Below are positions 20,378 to 30,213 of a stretch of 41,480 nucleotides of DNA, in pieces. Both the position numbers and the translations under genes were made by a program. Under the pieces are notes generated by a model. It saw only the letters and a list, made by a program, of their open reading frames with translations, searched no databases and had not been told where the DNA came from. The first letter of the stretch is position 1; the number at the start of each line of letters is the position of its first letter. The stretch comes from an uncultured Nocardioidaceae bacterium (GTDB taxonomy: Bacteria > Actinomycetota > Actinomycetes > Propionibacteriales > Nocardioidaceae): positions 1 through 41,480 of the forward strand of contig CADCUI010000029.1 in assembly GCA_902805845.1 (NCBI GenBank), written 5' to 3'.

Positions 20378-21552
20378 CGGAACCTCAACGAGTCGAGGTA
20401 GCCCGCCACGTTGCGCCGGGTCTCCCGCACCGAGTCGCCGCCGAACTTCTCGAGCACCGCCTCGGCCAGGACCAGCGCGACCATGGCCTCGGCGACGATG
20501 CCCGCCGCCGGGACCGCGCACACGTCGGAGCGCTGGTGGTGGGCCACGGTCGCCTCCCCGGTCGCGACGTCGACGGTGCGCAGCGCCCGCGGCACCGTCG
20601 CGATGGGCTTCATCGCGGCGCGGACCCGCAGCACCTCCCCCGTGGACATGCCGCCCTCGGTGCCTCCCGAACGGCCGGACGCACGCCGGATGCCGTCCTC
20701 GGTCGACACGATCTCGTCGTGGGCGCGGGACCCGGGGGTGGCGGCCAGCTCGAAGCCGTCGCCGACCTCGACGCCCTTGATCGCCTGGATGCCCATGAGC
20801 GCGGCTGCCAGCCGCGAGTCCAGCCGCCGGTCCCAGTGGGCGTGGGAACCCAGCCCCGGCGGCAGCCCGTGCGCGACCACCTCGACGACCCCACCGAGGG
20901 TGTCACCGTCCTTGTGGGCCTGGTCGATCTCCGCGACCATCGCCTTGGCGGCGTCCGGGTCCAGGCACCGGACGGGGTCAGCGTCGAGGGAGGCCACGTC
21001 CGCGGCTGTCGGCACCGAGCCGGCCGGCGCGACCGCGCCACCGATCCTCACCACGTGCGAGACGATCTCCGCTCCCGCCGCCTGCCGCACGAAGGCGGCG
21101 GCCACCGCGCCGAGCGCCACCCGCGCCGCGGTCTCCCGAGCCGAGGCCCGCTCCAGGATCGGGCGTGCCTCGTCGAAGCCGTACTTCTGCATCCCCGACA
21201 GGTCGGCATGGCCGGGCCGGGGCCGGGTGAGTGCGGCGTTGCGGGCCATGCCCTCGAGCTCGACCGGGTCGACAGGGTCGGCGCTCATGACCTTCTCCCA
21301 CTTCGGCCACTCGCTGTTGCCGATGCGCAGCGCCACCGGCCCGCCCTGCGTCAGGCCGTGCCGGATCCCGCCGACGATCTCGAGCTGGTCCTGCTCGAAC
21401 GACATCCGGGCACCACGCCCGTAGCCGAGACGGCGCCGTGCCAGGGCGCCGGAGATGTCACCCGAGGTCACCTCGACGTGAGCCGGCAGCCCCTCCATGA
21501 TCGCGACGAGGGCGGGGCCGTGGGACTCCCCGGCGGTGAGCCAGCGCAGCAT
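20374..21552 (-). CDS. aroC: Chorismate synthase
   Basis: Forms chorismate from EPSP using reduced FMN, the last shikimate step. 392 residues. Signatures [14 protein letters not shown] at the N-terminus, [12 protein letters not shown] in the middle and [15 protein letters not shown] near 280-295 are clear. No good Shine-Dalgarno precedes the ATG; CAGACT lies six bases upstream, so a weak leaderless promoter is possible. A 22-bp tandem repeat lies between it and the prepilin peptidase gene. Confidence 0.97.
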   Translation of the reverse strand: MLRWLTAGESHGPALVAIMEGLPAHVEVTSGDISGALARRRLGYGRGARMSFEQDQLEIVGGIRHGLTQGGPVALRIGNSEWPKWEKVMSADPVDPVELEGMARNAALTRPRPGHADLSGMQKYGFDEARPILERASARETAARVALGAVAAAFVRQAAGAEIVSHVVRIGGAVAPAGSVPTAADVASLDADPVRCLDPDAAKAMVAEIDQAHKDGDTLGGVVEVVAHGLPPGLGSHAHWDRRLDSRLAAALMGIQAIKGVEVGDGFELAATPGSRAHDEIVSTEDGIRRASGRSGGTEGGMSTGEVLRVRAAMKPIATVPRALRTVDVATGEATVAHHQRSDVCAVPAAGIVAEAMVALVLAEAVLEKFGGDSVRETRRNVAGYLDSLRFR

Positions 21553-21596
21553 GGGCGCAGTCTGTCACGCGCCGGGCAGCCGCCCGCCGCCTGCAC

Positions 21597-21655
21597 CGAG
21601 GGCGGCTCGACCAGACATCGAGGGCGGCTCGACCAGACGTCGAGGGCGGCTCGAC
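21597..21655. repeat. 22-bp tandem repeat, 2.7 copies
   Basis: The unit is CGAGGGCGGCTCGACCAGAC plus two bases (AT, then GT): 21597-21618, 21619-21640 and partial 21641-21655. Only one base differs between the two full copies. Each unit carries the short inverted repeat CGAG...CTCG. It fills most of the 111-base gap between the prepilin peptidase stop and the aroC start. Confidence 0.8.
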
Positions 21656-21663
21656 ACAGGGGG

Positions 21664-22446
21664 TCAGGTCGTGTAGAGCCCGGCGAACCACCCTCCGGTC
21701 ACGACGCCGACGAGGGCTCCGAGGAGCATGAACGGTCCGAACGGGTACGCCCGCCGGTCCACGAGCCGCAGCACCGACAGCAGGGTGCCGCCGATCCCCC
21801 CGAGCAGGAACCCGGCGTAGACCCCGACCAGCAGCTCACCCCAGCCCAGGTAGCCGAGCGCGATCCCCAGCACCCCCGACAGCCGGACGTCGCCGTACCC
21901 CATGCCCTGGGGGTAGACAAGCCAGAGCAGCAGGAAGGTGCCGCCGGCCACCACCCAGCCCCAGCCGGCTCGCTCGAGGTCCGACCGCTCCCCGGACAGG
22001 AGGGCTGCGACCAGCGCCGCCACCACGACGACCCCGTAGAGCGGCGCGATGACCTTCGTCGGAAGCAGCCGGGTGCGCCAGTCGACGACGGCCAGCGCCA
22101 CGCCCACCGGCACCAGCGGCAGCAACGGCATCAACGCCCAGTCCCACCCGACCTCGGCTCCCACCAGTGCCGCGGCCACGGCCGAGACCAGCGCCGCCTT
22201 TCCCGCCAGCCCGGGACGAGCCGCCACCGAGACGTACCGCTCCTTCGGCTCCTCGGCCACGGTGTCGGGCGGGAGCGGCGGGGCGAGCCCCTCGGCGAGG
22301 TCCTCCGGCGCGGTGGTGTCCGCCTCGTCGACCTCCTCCACCTCCGACACCGGCTCCGGGATCCGCCGGATCAGCGCGGGCACCCCGAACCCGCCGACGA
22401 GCCCGATCACCGCGGTCACGGCGGCGGTGCCGAGGGACCACGTCAT
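21664..22446 (-). CDS. A24-family prepilin peptidase, single-domain type
   Basis: 260 residues, polytopic membrane protein. The two catalytic aspartates of A24 peptidases are visible: Asp122 (AVVDWRTRLLP) and Asp186 in GMGYGDVRLSG. The N-terminal zinc/methyltransferase domain of full PilD enzymes is absent; instead the first helix (about 5-25) is followed by an acidic Pro/Glu-rich cytoplasmic linker (30-70). It may process type IV-like or Tad/Flp prepilins, but no pilus gene is in the window. TAGGCT eight bases before the ATG suggests its own leaderless promoter. It sits between aroE and aroC. Confidence 0.88.
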   Translation of the reverse strand: MTWSLGTAAVTAVIGLVGGFGVPALIRRIPEPVSEVEEVDEADTTAPEDLAEGLAPPLPPDTVAEEPKERYVSVAARPGLAGKAALVSAVAAALVGAEVGWDWALMPLLPLVPVGVALAVVDWRTRLLPTKVIAPLYGVVVVAALVAALLSGERSDLERAGWGWVVAGGTFLLLWLVYPQGMGYGDVRLSGVLGIALGYLGWGELLVGVYAGFLLGGIGGTLLSVLRLVDRRAYPFGPFMLLGALVGVVTGGWFAGLYTT

Positions 22447-22454
22447 GGTCCGCG

Positions 22455-22460
22455 AGCCTA
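22455..22460 (-). promoter_or_regulatory. -10 box for the prepilin peptidase gene
   Basis: TAGGCT on the minus strand lies eight bases before the ATG, inside the 55-base gap after aroE; no Shine-Dalgarno is seen. Confidence 0.4.
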
Positions 22461-22501
22461 GAGGAACGGACCTTCGTCGCCGGTCCGTCGTCCCCAGCAG
22501 G

Positions 22502-23344
22502 TCACGTGCCGCGTGCCGCGAGGGCCGCCTCGCCCGCGTCTCGCATTCCCGGCACGGGGGCCGGGCTGACCCCGGTCATGAGCTCGAACTGCAGGGCTGC
22601 CTGGTGCACGAGCAGATCCATCCCGCTCACCAGCACCTGGCCGGCCTCGAGGGCGGCGCGGGCGAGCGGTGTGGGCCAGGGGTCGTAGACGACGTCGAAC
22701 ACCACGGAGGCTGCGGCTGCGATCGCCAGCACCGGAGCGTCCTGCGCGGTCGCCGGGATCGTGGACACCGCCACGTCCGGAGCCGCCGGCGCTCCGCCCT
22801 GCGCGCCGGGCAGGGTCACCACCTCGATGGACGGTGGCCTCGGGTGCCGCGCGACGGCCGCCAGTGTCTCGGTCACCCGCCCGGGGTCGCGCACCACGAG
22901 CCTTGCCCGGCGACACCCCAGGTCGGCCAGCGCGAGGAGCATCGAGGCCGCGGTCGCGCCGCCTCCCAGCACCACCGCGGAGCCGAGCGGGCCGGACCAG
23001 CGCTCGGTGAGTGCGGTGACGGCGCCGGGGATGTCGGTGTTGTGGCCCTGGCGTCGACCGCCCTCGAGGACCACCGTGTTGGCGGCACCGGCCCGGGCTG
23101 CCTCGTCGTCCACCGAGTCCAGGAGCGGCATGACGGCTCGTTTCAGCGGCATGGTCAGTGACAGGCCTCGCCAGGAGCCGTCGAGCTCCTCGAGGAACGC
23201 GCTCAGGGCGTGCTCGGTCACGTCGACCGCGTCGTAGGACCACCCCAGGCCGGTCTCGTCGTACGCCGCGCGGTGCAGCACCGGGGAGAGCGAGTGCGCG
23301 ATCGGGTGCCCGAGCACGGCGCAGCGGCGCGCTTGCGGGCTCAT
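22502..23344 (-). CDS. aroE: Shikimate dehydrogenase
   Basis: NADPH-linked reduction of 3-dehydroshikimate to shikimate. 280 residues. Shikimate-binding Ser18/Ser20 (HSLSPVLH), catalytic Lys68 (LTMPLK) and Asp104 (HNTDI), Asn89 (GAANT) and the NADP loop VLGGGATAAS (about 124-133) are present. The ATG at 23344 follows GGAGAGG and lies 22 bases after the mltG stop, so it is probably co-transcribed with alaS-ruvX-mltG. Confidence 0.95.
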   Translation of the reverse strand: MSPQARRCAVLGHPIAHSLSPVLHRAAYDETGLGWSYDAVDVTEHALSAFLEELDGSWRGLSLTMPLKRAVMPLLDSVDDEAARAGAANTVVLEGGRRQGHNTDIPGAVTALTERWSGPLGSAVVLGGGATAASMLLALADLGCRRARLVVRDPGRVTETLAAVARHPRPPSIEVVTLPGAQGGAPAAPDVAVSTIPATAQDAPVLAIAAAASVVFDVVYDPWPTPLARAALEAGQVLVSGMDLLVHQAALQFELMTGVSPAPVPGMRDAGEAALAARGT

Positions 23345-23366
23345 CTGCCTCTCCGCGGGCGACGGG

Positions 23367-24599
23367 TCAGCAGCGATCGGACCCGGTGCACCACTGCTCG
23401 AGCTCGCGCTTGTAGGTGAGGAAGTCGTCGTAGTCGCGCGCGAACTTGGTCTCACCGCTGTCGAGGTCGACGGTGACGTAGTAGACCCAGTCGCCGGGCG
23501 TGGGGTTCGCCGCCGCCTGGATCGCCTCGGCGCCGGGCGACTCGATCGGCCCCGGCGGGAGCCCGGGGTACTTGCGGGTGTTGTACGGCGAGTCGACCTC
23601 GAGGTCCTCGGTGGTCAGGCCGAGACCGAGGTCGCGGCCGAGGGCGTAGTTGACGGTGGCATCGATCTGCAGCAGCCCGTTGGTCGCGTCGGTCTCCAGC
23701 CGGTTGTAGATCACCCGCGCGACCTTGCCGCGGTCCTGCTGCCGGTTGACCTCGGCCTCCACCAGGCTGGCCACGATCATCACCTCCTCCGGGGAGTAGC
23801 CGAGCTCCTGCGCGCGCCGGCCCAGGCCGGCCTCCTCCGCGGCCTGCTGCCAACGGTCCACCATCGCCGAGAGCACCTCGACGGCGGTGGTCCCCGGCGG
23901 GAAGGTGTAGGTCGCCGGATACAGGTAGCCCTCCGCGTTGCCCTGGGCATATCCGGGCAGCCCGAGGTCGTCGGGCCTGTCGAGGGCTGCTTCGAACCTG
24001 CCCACCGGGATGTCGGTCCTCTTCGCCAGCAGCGCCACGGTGTCCTCGACACGCAGCCCTTCGGGCACGGTCACGCTGCTCTGGACGAGGTTCTCCGGGT
24101 CGACCAGGATCTCGAGCGCGGACTCCGAGGACATCTTCTTGCGGAGGTCGTAGAACCCCACCTGGATGCCGCGCGAGTCGGGATTCTCGGCGGCTGCCTC
24201 GGTGAAGGCGTCGACGCTCGCGACCACCCCGGCACGCTTGAGCTTGCGGCCGATGACAGCAGAGGTGTCCCCCTTCGTGACCTCGACGAGGACCGAGCCG
24301 GTGCCCGCGCCCTCGTAGTCCTCGGCGCCCTGGAACTGGTCGCGGAGCCGCTCAGCGCCGTTGAAGAGGAGCACCACGCCGCCGGCCACGAGCCCGCCGA
24401 CCACGACGAGCACCACCAGGCAGCTCGCCAGCTTGCTGAGTCGGCGCCGCGGGAGCGGGGAGGCGGCCGGCGCCGGGGCGTCGGGCTCGTCGGGCTCGTC
24501 GACGAAGACCGGGAGGGAGGTCTCGGTGGGCTCCTGGGCGGCGCGCTCGTCGCCGAAGGGCGACGGCCGGTCCGACCACTCGTCACGTTCGTCGCTCAC
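23367..24599 (-). CDS. mltG: Endolytic murein transglycosylase MltG
   Basis: Cleaves nascent peptidoglycan glycan strands at the membrane. 410 residues: a cytosolic acidic N-terminal tail (1-50), one membrane helix (about 57-79), then the extracytoplasmic YceG domain with EGYLYPATY (223-231) and the catalytic Glu281 in ASLVEAE. The GTG start at 24599 overlaps the ruvX stop by four bases. alaS-ruvX-mltG-aroE is a widely kept actinobacterial order. Confidence 0.95.
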   Translation of the reverse strand: MSDERDEWSDRPSPFGDERAAQEPTETSLPVFVDEPDEPDAPAPAASPLPRRRLSKLASCLVVLVVVGGLVAGGVVLLFNGAERLRDQFQGAEDYEGAGTGSVLVEVTKGDTSAVIGRKLKRAGVVASVDAFTEAAAENPDSRGIQVGFYDLRKKMSSESALEILVDPENLVQSSVTVPEGLRVEDTVALLAKRTDIPVGRFEAALDRPDDLGLPGYAQGNAEGYLYPATYTFPPGTTAVEVLSAMVDRWQQAAEEAGLGRRAQELGYSPEEVMIVASLVEAEVNRQQDRGKVARVIYNRLETDATNGLLQIDATVNYALGRDLGLGLTTEDLEVDSPYNTRKYPGLPPGPIESPGAEAIQAAANPTPGDWVYYVTVDLDSGETKFARDYDDFLTYKRELEQWCTGSDRC

Positions 24600-25081
24600 G
24601 GCTCTCCCTGGTCGTCGGGGCCCGGCGATGCCACCGGCTCTCCTGCCGGACGCCCCGTGCTGCGCTCGGTGTCCAGTGCATTCTGCAGGATCACCACGGC
24701 CGCAACCTGGTCCACGACGGCGCGGCGGCGGGCGCCCTTGCGCCCCTGGCCCCGCAGCGCGGCCTCCGCCGACACCGTGCTGAGTCGCTCGTCACACAGC
24801 CGGACGGGGATCCCGTCGCGGTGCAGCACTCCTGCCAGCTCGTCGGCGAAGGACCTGGCCTTGGCCGCCGCCGGCCCCTCCTGGCCGGACAGCGAGCGCG
24901 GCAGCCCGACGACCGCCTCGACTGCAGCATGCTCACGGGCCAGCTGCCGGAGCCGTGCCAGGTCGCCTCGTCCACGCGTGACTGTCTCCACCGGCGTCGC
25001 GAGGAGCCCGTCGGGGTCGCTGCGAGCCACTCCGATCCGGACGTCACCGACATCGACCCCCAGCCGCACGCCCCTCCTCAT
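24596..25081 (-). CDS. ruvX: YqgF/RuvX-family RNase H-fold nuclease
   Basis: 161 residues. The RNase H-like core begins RLGVDVGDVRIGVA with catalytic Asp10; DERLSTVSAEAAL is the second conserved block and VVDQVAAVVILQ the third. E. coli YqgF acts in 16S rRNA 5' processing, and a Holliday-junction resolvase role has also been proposed. The ATG at 25081 was chosen because it opens the conserved fold and lies ten bases after the alaS stop. The C-terminal 25 residues are a disordered Gly/Pro tail running into the GTGA overlap with mltG. Confidence 0.93.
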   Translation of the reverse strand: MRRGVRLGVDVGDVRIGVARSDPDGLLATPVETVTRGRGDLARLRQLAREHAAVEAVVGLPRSLSGQEGPAAAKARSFADELAGVLHRDGIPVRLCDERLSTVSAEAALRGQGRKGARRRAVVDQVAAVVILQNALDTERSTGRPAGEPVASPGPDDQGEP

Positions 25082-25091
25082 GGCCGCGGCC

Positions 25092-27761
25092 TCACTGGAC
25101 CGTGCTCGCCACCGCCGCCCGCACGTCGGCGAGCGCCTGCTCGACGCGCCCGACCTCGGTGCCGCCGCCCTGGGCGACGTCGTCCTTGCCGCCGCCCCGG
25201 CCCCCGAGTGCCGTGGCTGCCGCGCGGACGAGCGCGTTGGCGGACAGGCCGCGGCTGCGTGCCCGCTCGTCGACGGCAACCACCACCGACGCGCGTCCGT
25301 CGACGGTCCCCACGACGGCGACGACCCCGGGACGATCGCCCGCGAGCCGCCCCCGGACGTCGAGCGCGAGGGTCCGCACGTCCGCGGGACCCGCGCCCTC
25401 CGCCCGGTGCCCGACGAACGCCACGCCGGAGACGTCCTCGGCCGTGGTCGCCAGCTCGCCGGCGGCGGCCAGCAGCCGGTCGACCCTCGCGCGCTCGATC
25501 TCCTTCTCGGCGTTCCGCAGCCGCTCCACGAGGTCGGCGACGCGGTCGGGCAGCTCCTCGGGCCGCGCCTTGAGTGCCTCGCTCAGCTGCGCGACGAGGA
25601 CGTGCTCACGGGCGAGAAAGCGGTAGGCGTCCGCGCCGACGAGCGCCTCGACCCGGCGTACCCCGGAGCCGATCGAGGACTCACCCAGCAGCTTCACCAC
25701 CCCCAGCTGGGCGGAGCGGCCGGTGTGCGTGCCGCCGCAGAGCTCACGGGCCCACTCGCCGACGGAGACCACCCGGACCTGGTCGCCGTACTTCTCGCCG
25801 AACAGCGCCATGGCGCCGGACCGGACCGCCTCGGACTGGGTCATGATCTCGGCGTGCACGGGCAGGTCCGCCAGCACCAGGTCGTTGACCCGCGCCTCGA
25901 CGTCCGCCAGCACCGACGGCGGGACCGGACCGGTCGCCGAGAAGTCGAACCGGAAGCGGCCCGGGGCGTTCTCCGACCCCGCCTGGGTGGCGGTGTCCCC
26001 CAGCGCCTCCCGGAACCCCTTGTGCACCATGTGGGTCGCGGTGTGGGCGCGGCTGATCGAGCGGCGGCGCTCCACGTCGACGAGCGCGTGGGCGGCCTCG
26101 CCCGGCGTCACCTCACCGTCGAGCACCCGGACCCGGTGCACGATGAGCCCGGTGATCGGCGACTGCACGTCGAGCACCTCGACGCGGGCACCGTTGCCGA
26201 GCTCGATCACCCCGTGGTCGGCCAGCTGTCCGCCACCCTCGGCGTAGAAGGGGGTCCTGTCGAGGACGAGCTCGACCTCCTCGCCCTGACGGGCCGCGTC
26301 GGCGGTGCCGACGCCCGACAGGATGCCCCGCACCGTGGCCTCGCTGACCACCTCGTCGTAGCCGGTGAAGTCGACCGGCCGCTCGAGGCTGTCGGCGAGG
26401 GCGCGGTAGTGCTGGGTGTCGCCGTGGGTCGCCTTCCTCGCCCTGGCGTCGGCCTTGGCCCGCTCACGCTGCTGGGCCATCAGCCCACGGAACCCCTCCT
26501 CGTCGACCGACAGGCCCTGCTCGGAGGCCATCTCCAGGGTGAGGTCGATGGGGAACCCGTAGGTGTCGTGCAAGGAGAAGGCTTGTGCTCCGGTGAGCAA
26601 CGCCGTGCTCGCGCTGCGTGCTTCCCGCACCGCCATGTCGAAGATCTGGGTGCCCGCCCGCAGCGTCGAGCGGAAGGCCTCCTCCTCGGCGTAGCCGACC
26701 GTGGAGATCCGCTCCCACTGCAGCTCCAGCTCCGGGTACGACGCCTTCATCCGGTCGCGGCTCACCGGCAGCAGCTCGGGCAGCACCGGGTCCTCCACGC
26801 CCAGCAGCCGCATCGACCTGACAGCCCGGCGGAGCAGTCGGCGCAGCACGTAGCCACGGCCCTCGTTGCCGGGGGTGACGCCGTCGCTGATGAGCATCAT
26901 CGCGCTGCGGACGTGGTCGCAGACGACCCGGAAGCGGACGTCGTCCTCGTCGACAGCCCCGTAGCGGCGGCCGCTGAGCTCCGAGGCCCTCTCGATGACC
27001 GGGAACATCTCGTCGGTCTCGTACATGTTGCTCTTGTCCTGGAGCAGGTAGGCCACCCGCTCCAGCCCCATGCCGGTGTCGATGTTCTTCTTCGGCAGCG
27101 GTCCCCGGACGTCGAAGTCCTCCTTCGACCGGAACGCGGACAGCTCCTCCTGCATGAAGACCAGGTTCCAGAACTCCATGTACCGGTCACCGGCCTCCCA
27201 GTCCCGGTCCTTGCCGAACGCGGAGCCCCGGTCGATGAGGATCTCCGAGCTCGGACCGGCCGGCCCCGGCACGCCCATCGACCAGTAGTTGTCCTTCTTG
27301 CCGAGCCGCACGACGCGGTCCTCGGGGAGCCCCGCGATCCGCTTCCACAGCGCGACTGCCTCGTCGTCGTCCTGGTAGACGCTCGCGTACAGCTTGTCCT
27401 CGGGCAGGCCGTAGCCGCCGTCGGCCTGCGACTTGGTCACCAGCTCCCAGGCGAGCTCGATCGCGCCTTCCTTGAAGTAGTCGCCGAACGAGAAGTTGCC
27501 GTTCATCTGGAAGAACGTGCCGTGCCGCGTGGTCTTGCCGACCTCCTCGATGTCCAGGGTGCGCACGCACTTCTGCACGCTCACCGCGCGGGGGTACGGC
27601 GGAGTCTCCTGGCCGAGGAAGTAGGGCTTGAAGGGCACCATGCCGGCATTGACGAACAGCAGGTTCGGGTCGTCGAGGAGCAGCGAGGCCGAGGGGACGT
27701 GCCGGTGCCCGTGGCTCTCGAAGTGTGCGATGAACCGTCGCCGGATCTCCGCGGTCTCCAT
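25092..27761 (-). CDS. alaS: Alanyl-tRNA synthetase
   Basis: Class II synthetase, 889 residues. The start [19 protein letters not shown] is typical. The catalytic core includes [20 protein letters not shown]; the editing domain carries the zinc motif His573/His577 (HTATH) and Cys675/His679 (CGGTH), so mischarged Ser and Gly should be cleared. The DHHA1 C-terminal domain ends normally ([14 protein letters not shown] then a final helix). The ATG overlaps the upstream small-protein stop by one base (TGATG), and GGAAGGGA upstream is its ribosome site. Confidence 0.97.
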   Translation of the reverse strand: METAEIRRRFIAHFESHGHRHVPSASLLLDDPNLLFVNAGMVPFKPYFLGQETPPYPRAVSVQKCVRTLDIEEVGKTTRHGTFFQMNGNFSFGDYFKEGAIELAWELVTKSQADGGYGLPEDKLYASVYQDDDEAVALWKRIAGLPEDRVVRLGKKDNYWSMGVPGPAGPSSEILIDRGSAFGKDRDWEAGDRYMEFWNLVFMQEELSAFRSKEDFDVRGPLPKKNIDTGMGLERVAYLLQDKSNMYETDEMFPVIERASELSGRRYGAVDEDDVRFRVVCDHVRSAMMLISDGVTPGNEGRGYVLRRLLRRAVRSMRLLGVEDPVLPELLPVSRDRMKASYPELELQWERISTVGYAEEEAFRSTLRAGTQIFDMAVREARSASTALLTGAQAFSLHDTYGFPIDLTLEMASEQGLSVDEEGFRGLMAQQRERAKADARARKATHGDTQHYRALADSLERPVDFTGYDEVVSEATVRGILSGVGTADAARQGEEVELVLDRTPFYAEGGGQLADHGVIELGNGARVEVLDVQSPITGLIVHRVRVLDGEVTPGEAAHALVDVERRRSISRAHTATHMVHKGFREALGDTATQAGSENAPGRFRFDFSATGPVPPSVLADVEARVNDLVLADLPVHAEIMTQSEAVRSGAMALFGEKYGDQVRVVSVGEWARELCGGTHTGRSAQLGVVKLLGESSIGSGVRRVEALVGADAYRFLAREHVLVAQLSEALKARPEELPDRVADLVERLRNAEKEIERARVDRLLAAAGELATTAEDVSGVAFVGHRAEGAGPADVRTLALDVRGRLAGDRPGVVAVVGTVDGRASVVVAVDERARSRGLSANALVRAAATALGGRGGGKDDVAQGGGTEVGRVEQALADVRAAVASTVQ

Positions 27762-28072
27762 CAGTCGTGGTCCCTTCCCGGTGCGGCGGCGCTGGCGGTC
27801 CCGCCGGTCAGCTCTGTCGTGTCTCTGGCCCGACCGCTGGTCAGCTGCCGGACGTTGTCCCCATGAGGCCCTACCGCCAACCGTGTGCGCAACTCGCTTT
27901 CCTTCTCCGCCATCCCCACCCGCAGCTCCTCCCGGAGCACCCGGGCGCCGGCGAACCAGCCCGTCAGCCGGTCGTGGATGCCGTCGACGGTGAGCGCCTC
28001 GGCGGCGCGCCGCGCCTTGGCGGTGGCATAGACGCCGGCCGCCGCCCCCGCGGCGAACCACAGCGGCCTCAT
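27761..28072 (-). CDS. Small membrane-anchored protein (DUF6167-like)
   Basis: 103 residues: an N-terminal membrane helix (about 3-20, [20 protein letters not shown]), then a charged helix and a disordered tail. Position directly before alaS, size and layout match the DUF6167 family of actinobacteria; the family call rests on context and memory, not a search. The ATG at 28072 overlaps the preceding stop by four bases (ATGA), and the stop overlaps the alaS ATG by one, so it is coupled on both sides. Function unknown. Confidence 0.8.
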   Translation of the reverse strand: MRPLWFAAGAAAGVYATAKARRAAEALTVDGIHDRLTGWFAGARVLREELRVGMAEKESELRTRLAVGPHGDNVRQLTSGRARDTTELTGGTASAAAPGRDHD

Positions 28073-28674
28073 GCCACGTCCTGGACCTTCACGGTGCCCT
28101 CGCGGAGGAGCCGCCGGGCGTCACGCAGCTCCTTGCGCCGGTCGCGCCGGGAGCGGCGGCGGGCCACGTGCGACTCGGCTGCGGCCCGGTCGAGGACCTC
28201 CGGAGCCAGCGCCCGGCGCACGCCGTGGCCGACCGCGAGCGTCCGCACGAACAGGTCGGCCACCCGTCCGGAGGCGGAGGAGCCGGAGCGGGCCAGGCCG
28301 TCGACGAGGCGGCCCTCGATCACCCGACCGCGCGAGGGTCGGTGCGCAGACAGCAGCCGGGCCTCGAGGACCCCGCTGCCCGGCTGCTCGGCTGCTCCTG
28401 ACCCCGCCGGATCGCGGCCGCCGAGCCCCGAGCCGGCGAGCGAGGTGATGACGTGCTCGTGGTCGGCCGCGGCGGCCCGGCGGGTCTCCTCCAGCTCCTC
28501 GGCCAGCACCGCGACCCGCCCGCCGAGCGCCTCCACGTCGGCCCGCGCCCTCGCCAGCTCGGCAGCGAGCTCCTCGCGGCGGGCGCGCGCCGCCCGGGCC
28601 GTCAGCACGGTCACGAGCAGCAGGGCCGCGACGGCGCCCGTCGCGACCACGGCGACCTGCGCAGCGGGACCCAT
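28069..28674 (-). CDS. Membrane-anchored coiled-coil protein, function unknown
   Basis: 201 residues. One N-terminal membrane helix (about 5-26), then a coiled coil rich in Ala/Arg/Glu (about 27-70, [20 protein letters not shown]), a Gly/Pro hinge near 85-100 and a basic C-terminal region with [16 protein letters not shown]. Other actinobacteria often have a DUF948-type anchored protein here; this one is not a clear DUF948 match. TAGTGT eight bases before the ATG (28683-28688) may be an internal leaderless promoter overlapping the end of rarA. Confidence 0.75.
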   Translation of the reverse strand: MGPAAQVAVVATGAVAALLLVTVLTARAARARREELAAELARARADVEALGGRVAVLAEELEETRRAAAADHEHVITSLAGSGLGGRDPAGSGAAEQPGSGVLEARLLSAHRPSRGRVIEGRLVDGLARSGSSASGRVADLFVRTLAVGHGVRRALAPEVLDRAAAESHVARRRSRRDRRKELRDARRLLREGTVKVQDVA

Positions 28675-28685
28675 GGCAGACGACA

Positions 28686-30164
28686 CTACCGTCCGGCGCC
28701 GGGCGTGCTCCCGCTCGCCGGGTCGTCGGCGGACGCCTCGGCGGCCGGCTCCCCGCGCACGATCCGACGCAGCCGCTCCCACCGCTCCTTGACCGCGGCC
28801 TCGGCGCCGAGGCCGGCCGGACGGTAGTACTCCGCGGCGAGGGCCACATCGGGCGCGTACTGCTGCTCGACGACCCCGAACGGCGCGTCGTGGGCGTACC
28901 GGTACGCCGAGCCGTGCCCGACCTTCTTCGCGCCGGGGTAGTGCGCGTCCCGCAGGTGTGCGGGCACCGACCCGACCTTGCCCGCCCGTACGTCGGCGCT
29001 GGCCGCGTCCATCGCCCGGATGACCGCGTTGGACTTGGGTGCGACCGAGAGCGCGATGACGGCTTGGGCGAGCGTCAGCCGCCCCTCGGGCATGCCGAGG
29101 AGCTGGACTGCCTGCGCGGCGGCGACCGCGGTGGTCAGGGCCGTGGGGTCGGCAAGCCCGATGTCCTCGCTGGCGAGGATGACCAGGCGCCGGGCGATGA
29201 AGCGGGGGTCCTCCCCTGCCTCGATCATCCGGGCCAGGTAGTGCAGCGCCGCGTCGACGTCGGAGCCGCGGACCGACTTGATGAAGGCGCTGATGACGTC
29301 GTAGTGCTGGTCGCCCTGGCGGTCGTAGCGCACCGCTGCCCGGTCGACCGCCGTCTCCGCGGTGGCGAGGTCGATGGCCACCGGCGCCTCACCCTGTCGC
29401 TCGCCGGTCTCGGGGCCCGCCGCCGGGTCACGAGGGTCCTGCCGGGACCCGGCCGCCCCTGCCGCCGCCTCCAGGTAGGTCAGCGCCCGTCGCGCGTCGC
29501 CACCTGCCAGCCGGACCAGGTGCTCGAGCGCCTCCGGTGCGAGCTCGACGGTGCCGCCGAGGCCACGCTCCTCACGCACCGCGGTCGTCACCACGTCGCG
29601 GACGTCGTCGTCGGTCAGCGGCTCCAGGGTGAGCAGCAGCGACCGCGAGAGCAGCGGGGAGATCACGCTGAAGAAGGGGTTCTCGGTGGTCGCCGCGACG
29701 AGGGTCACCCAACGGTTCTCGACGCCGGGGAGCAGGGCGTCCTGCTGGGCCTTGGTGAAGCGGTGCACCTCGTCGACGAACAGCACCGTCTCGCGCCCCT
29801 CGCGGGTCAGCCGGAGCTTCGCCCCGTCGATGGCGGCACGGACCTCCTTGACGCCCGCGGACACCGCCGACACCTCCACGAAGTGGCGGTCGGTCTGCCG
29901 GCTGAGGATCGAGGCGATCGTGGTCTTGCCGGTCCCGGGTGGCCCCCACAGGATGAGCGACATCGGCTGGTCGCCCTCGACGAGGCGGCGCAGCGGTGAC
30001 CCGGCCGCGAGCAGCTGCCGCTGTCCGGCCAGCTCCTCGAGGGTGCGGGGACGCATCCGGACGGCAAGGGGGGCCGAGGGATGGTCGTTGCCGGCCAACG
30101 TGCCGCCGCCAGGACCGGTCCGGGGCTCGCCGTCGACACCGGCGTAGTCGAACAGGCCCTCCAC
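28686..30164 (-). CDS. rarA: Replication-associated recombination protein A (RarA/MgsA AAA+ ATPase)
   Basis: 492 residues. AAA+ core with Walker A GPPGTGKT (74-81), Walker B VLFVDE (127-132) and sensor region TTENPFFSV; the C-terminal MgsA/WRNIP1 tetramerisation domain begins near [13 protein letters not shown]. RarA acts at stalled forks with SSB. An Ala/Gly/Arg-rich insertion (about 225-265, [20 protein letters not shown]) separates the AAA+ lid from the C-terminal domain. GTG at 30164 with TAGGGT seven bases before it and no Shine-Dalgarno. It starts the run that continues through alaS. Confidence 0.95.
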   Translation of the reverse strand: MEGLFDYAGVDGEPRTGPGGGTLAGNDHPSAPLAVRMRPRTLEELAGQRQLLAAGSPLRRLVEGDQPMSLILWGPPGTGKTTIASILSRQTDRHFVEVSAVSAGVKEVRAAIDGAKLRLTREGRETVLFVDEVHRFTKAQQDALLPGVENRWVTLVAATTENPFFSVISPLLSRSLLLTLEPLTDDDVRDVVTTAVREERGLGGTVELAPEALEHLVRLAGGDARRALTYLEAAAGAAGSRQDPRDPAAGPETGERQGEAPVAIDLATAETAVDRAAVRYDRQGDQHYDVISAFIKSVRGSDVDAALHYLARMIEAGEDPRFIARRLVILASEDIGLADPTALTTAVAAAQAVQLLGMPEGRLTLAQAVIALSVAPKSNAVIRAMDAASADVRAGKVGSVPAHLRDAHYPGAKKVGHGSAYRYAHDAPFGVVEQQYAPDVALAAEYYRPAGLGAEAAVKERWERLRRIVRGEPAAEASADDPASGSTPGAGR

Positions 30165-30171
30165 GGTGACG

Positions 30172-30177
30172 ACCCTA
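30172..30177 (-). promoter_or_regulatory. -10 box for rarA
   Basis: TAGGGT on the minus strand ends seven bases before the GTG start, identical in sequence and spacing to the GAF-ANTAR promoter. Confidence 0.45.
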
Positions 30178-30213
30178 GCCGGGCGCCGGCCCGCCGGAGA
30201 CCGTCGGAGACGC

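Noticed and set aside
21597-21655. 22-bp tandem repeat as a CRISPR array
   Set aside because: Units abut with no spacers, and there are no cas genes.
24657-27866. 1000-residue plus-strand frame opposite alaS
   Set aside because: Antisense shadow of alaS and ruvX, rich in His, Arg, Val and Asp, no motif and no ribosome site.
27761-30164. Missing rpsD between rarA and alaS
   Set aside because: Some actinobacteria have rpsD here, but in others it is in the rpoA cluster, so absence at this place is not evidence of loss.
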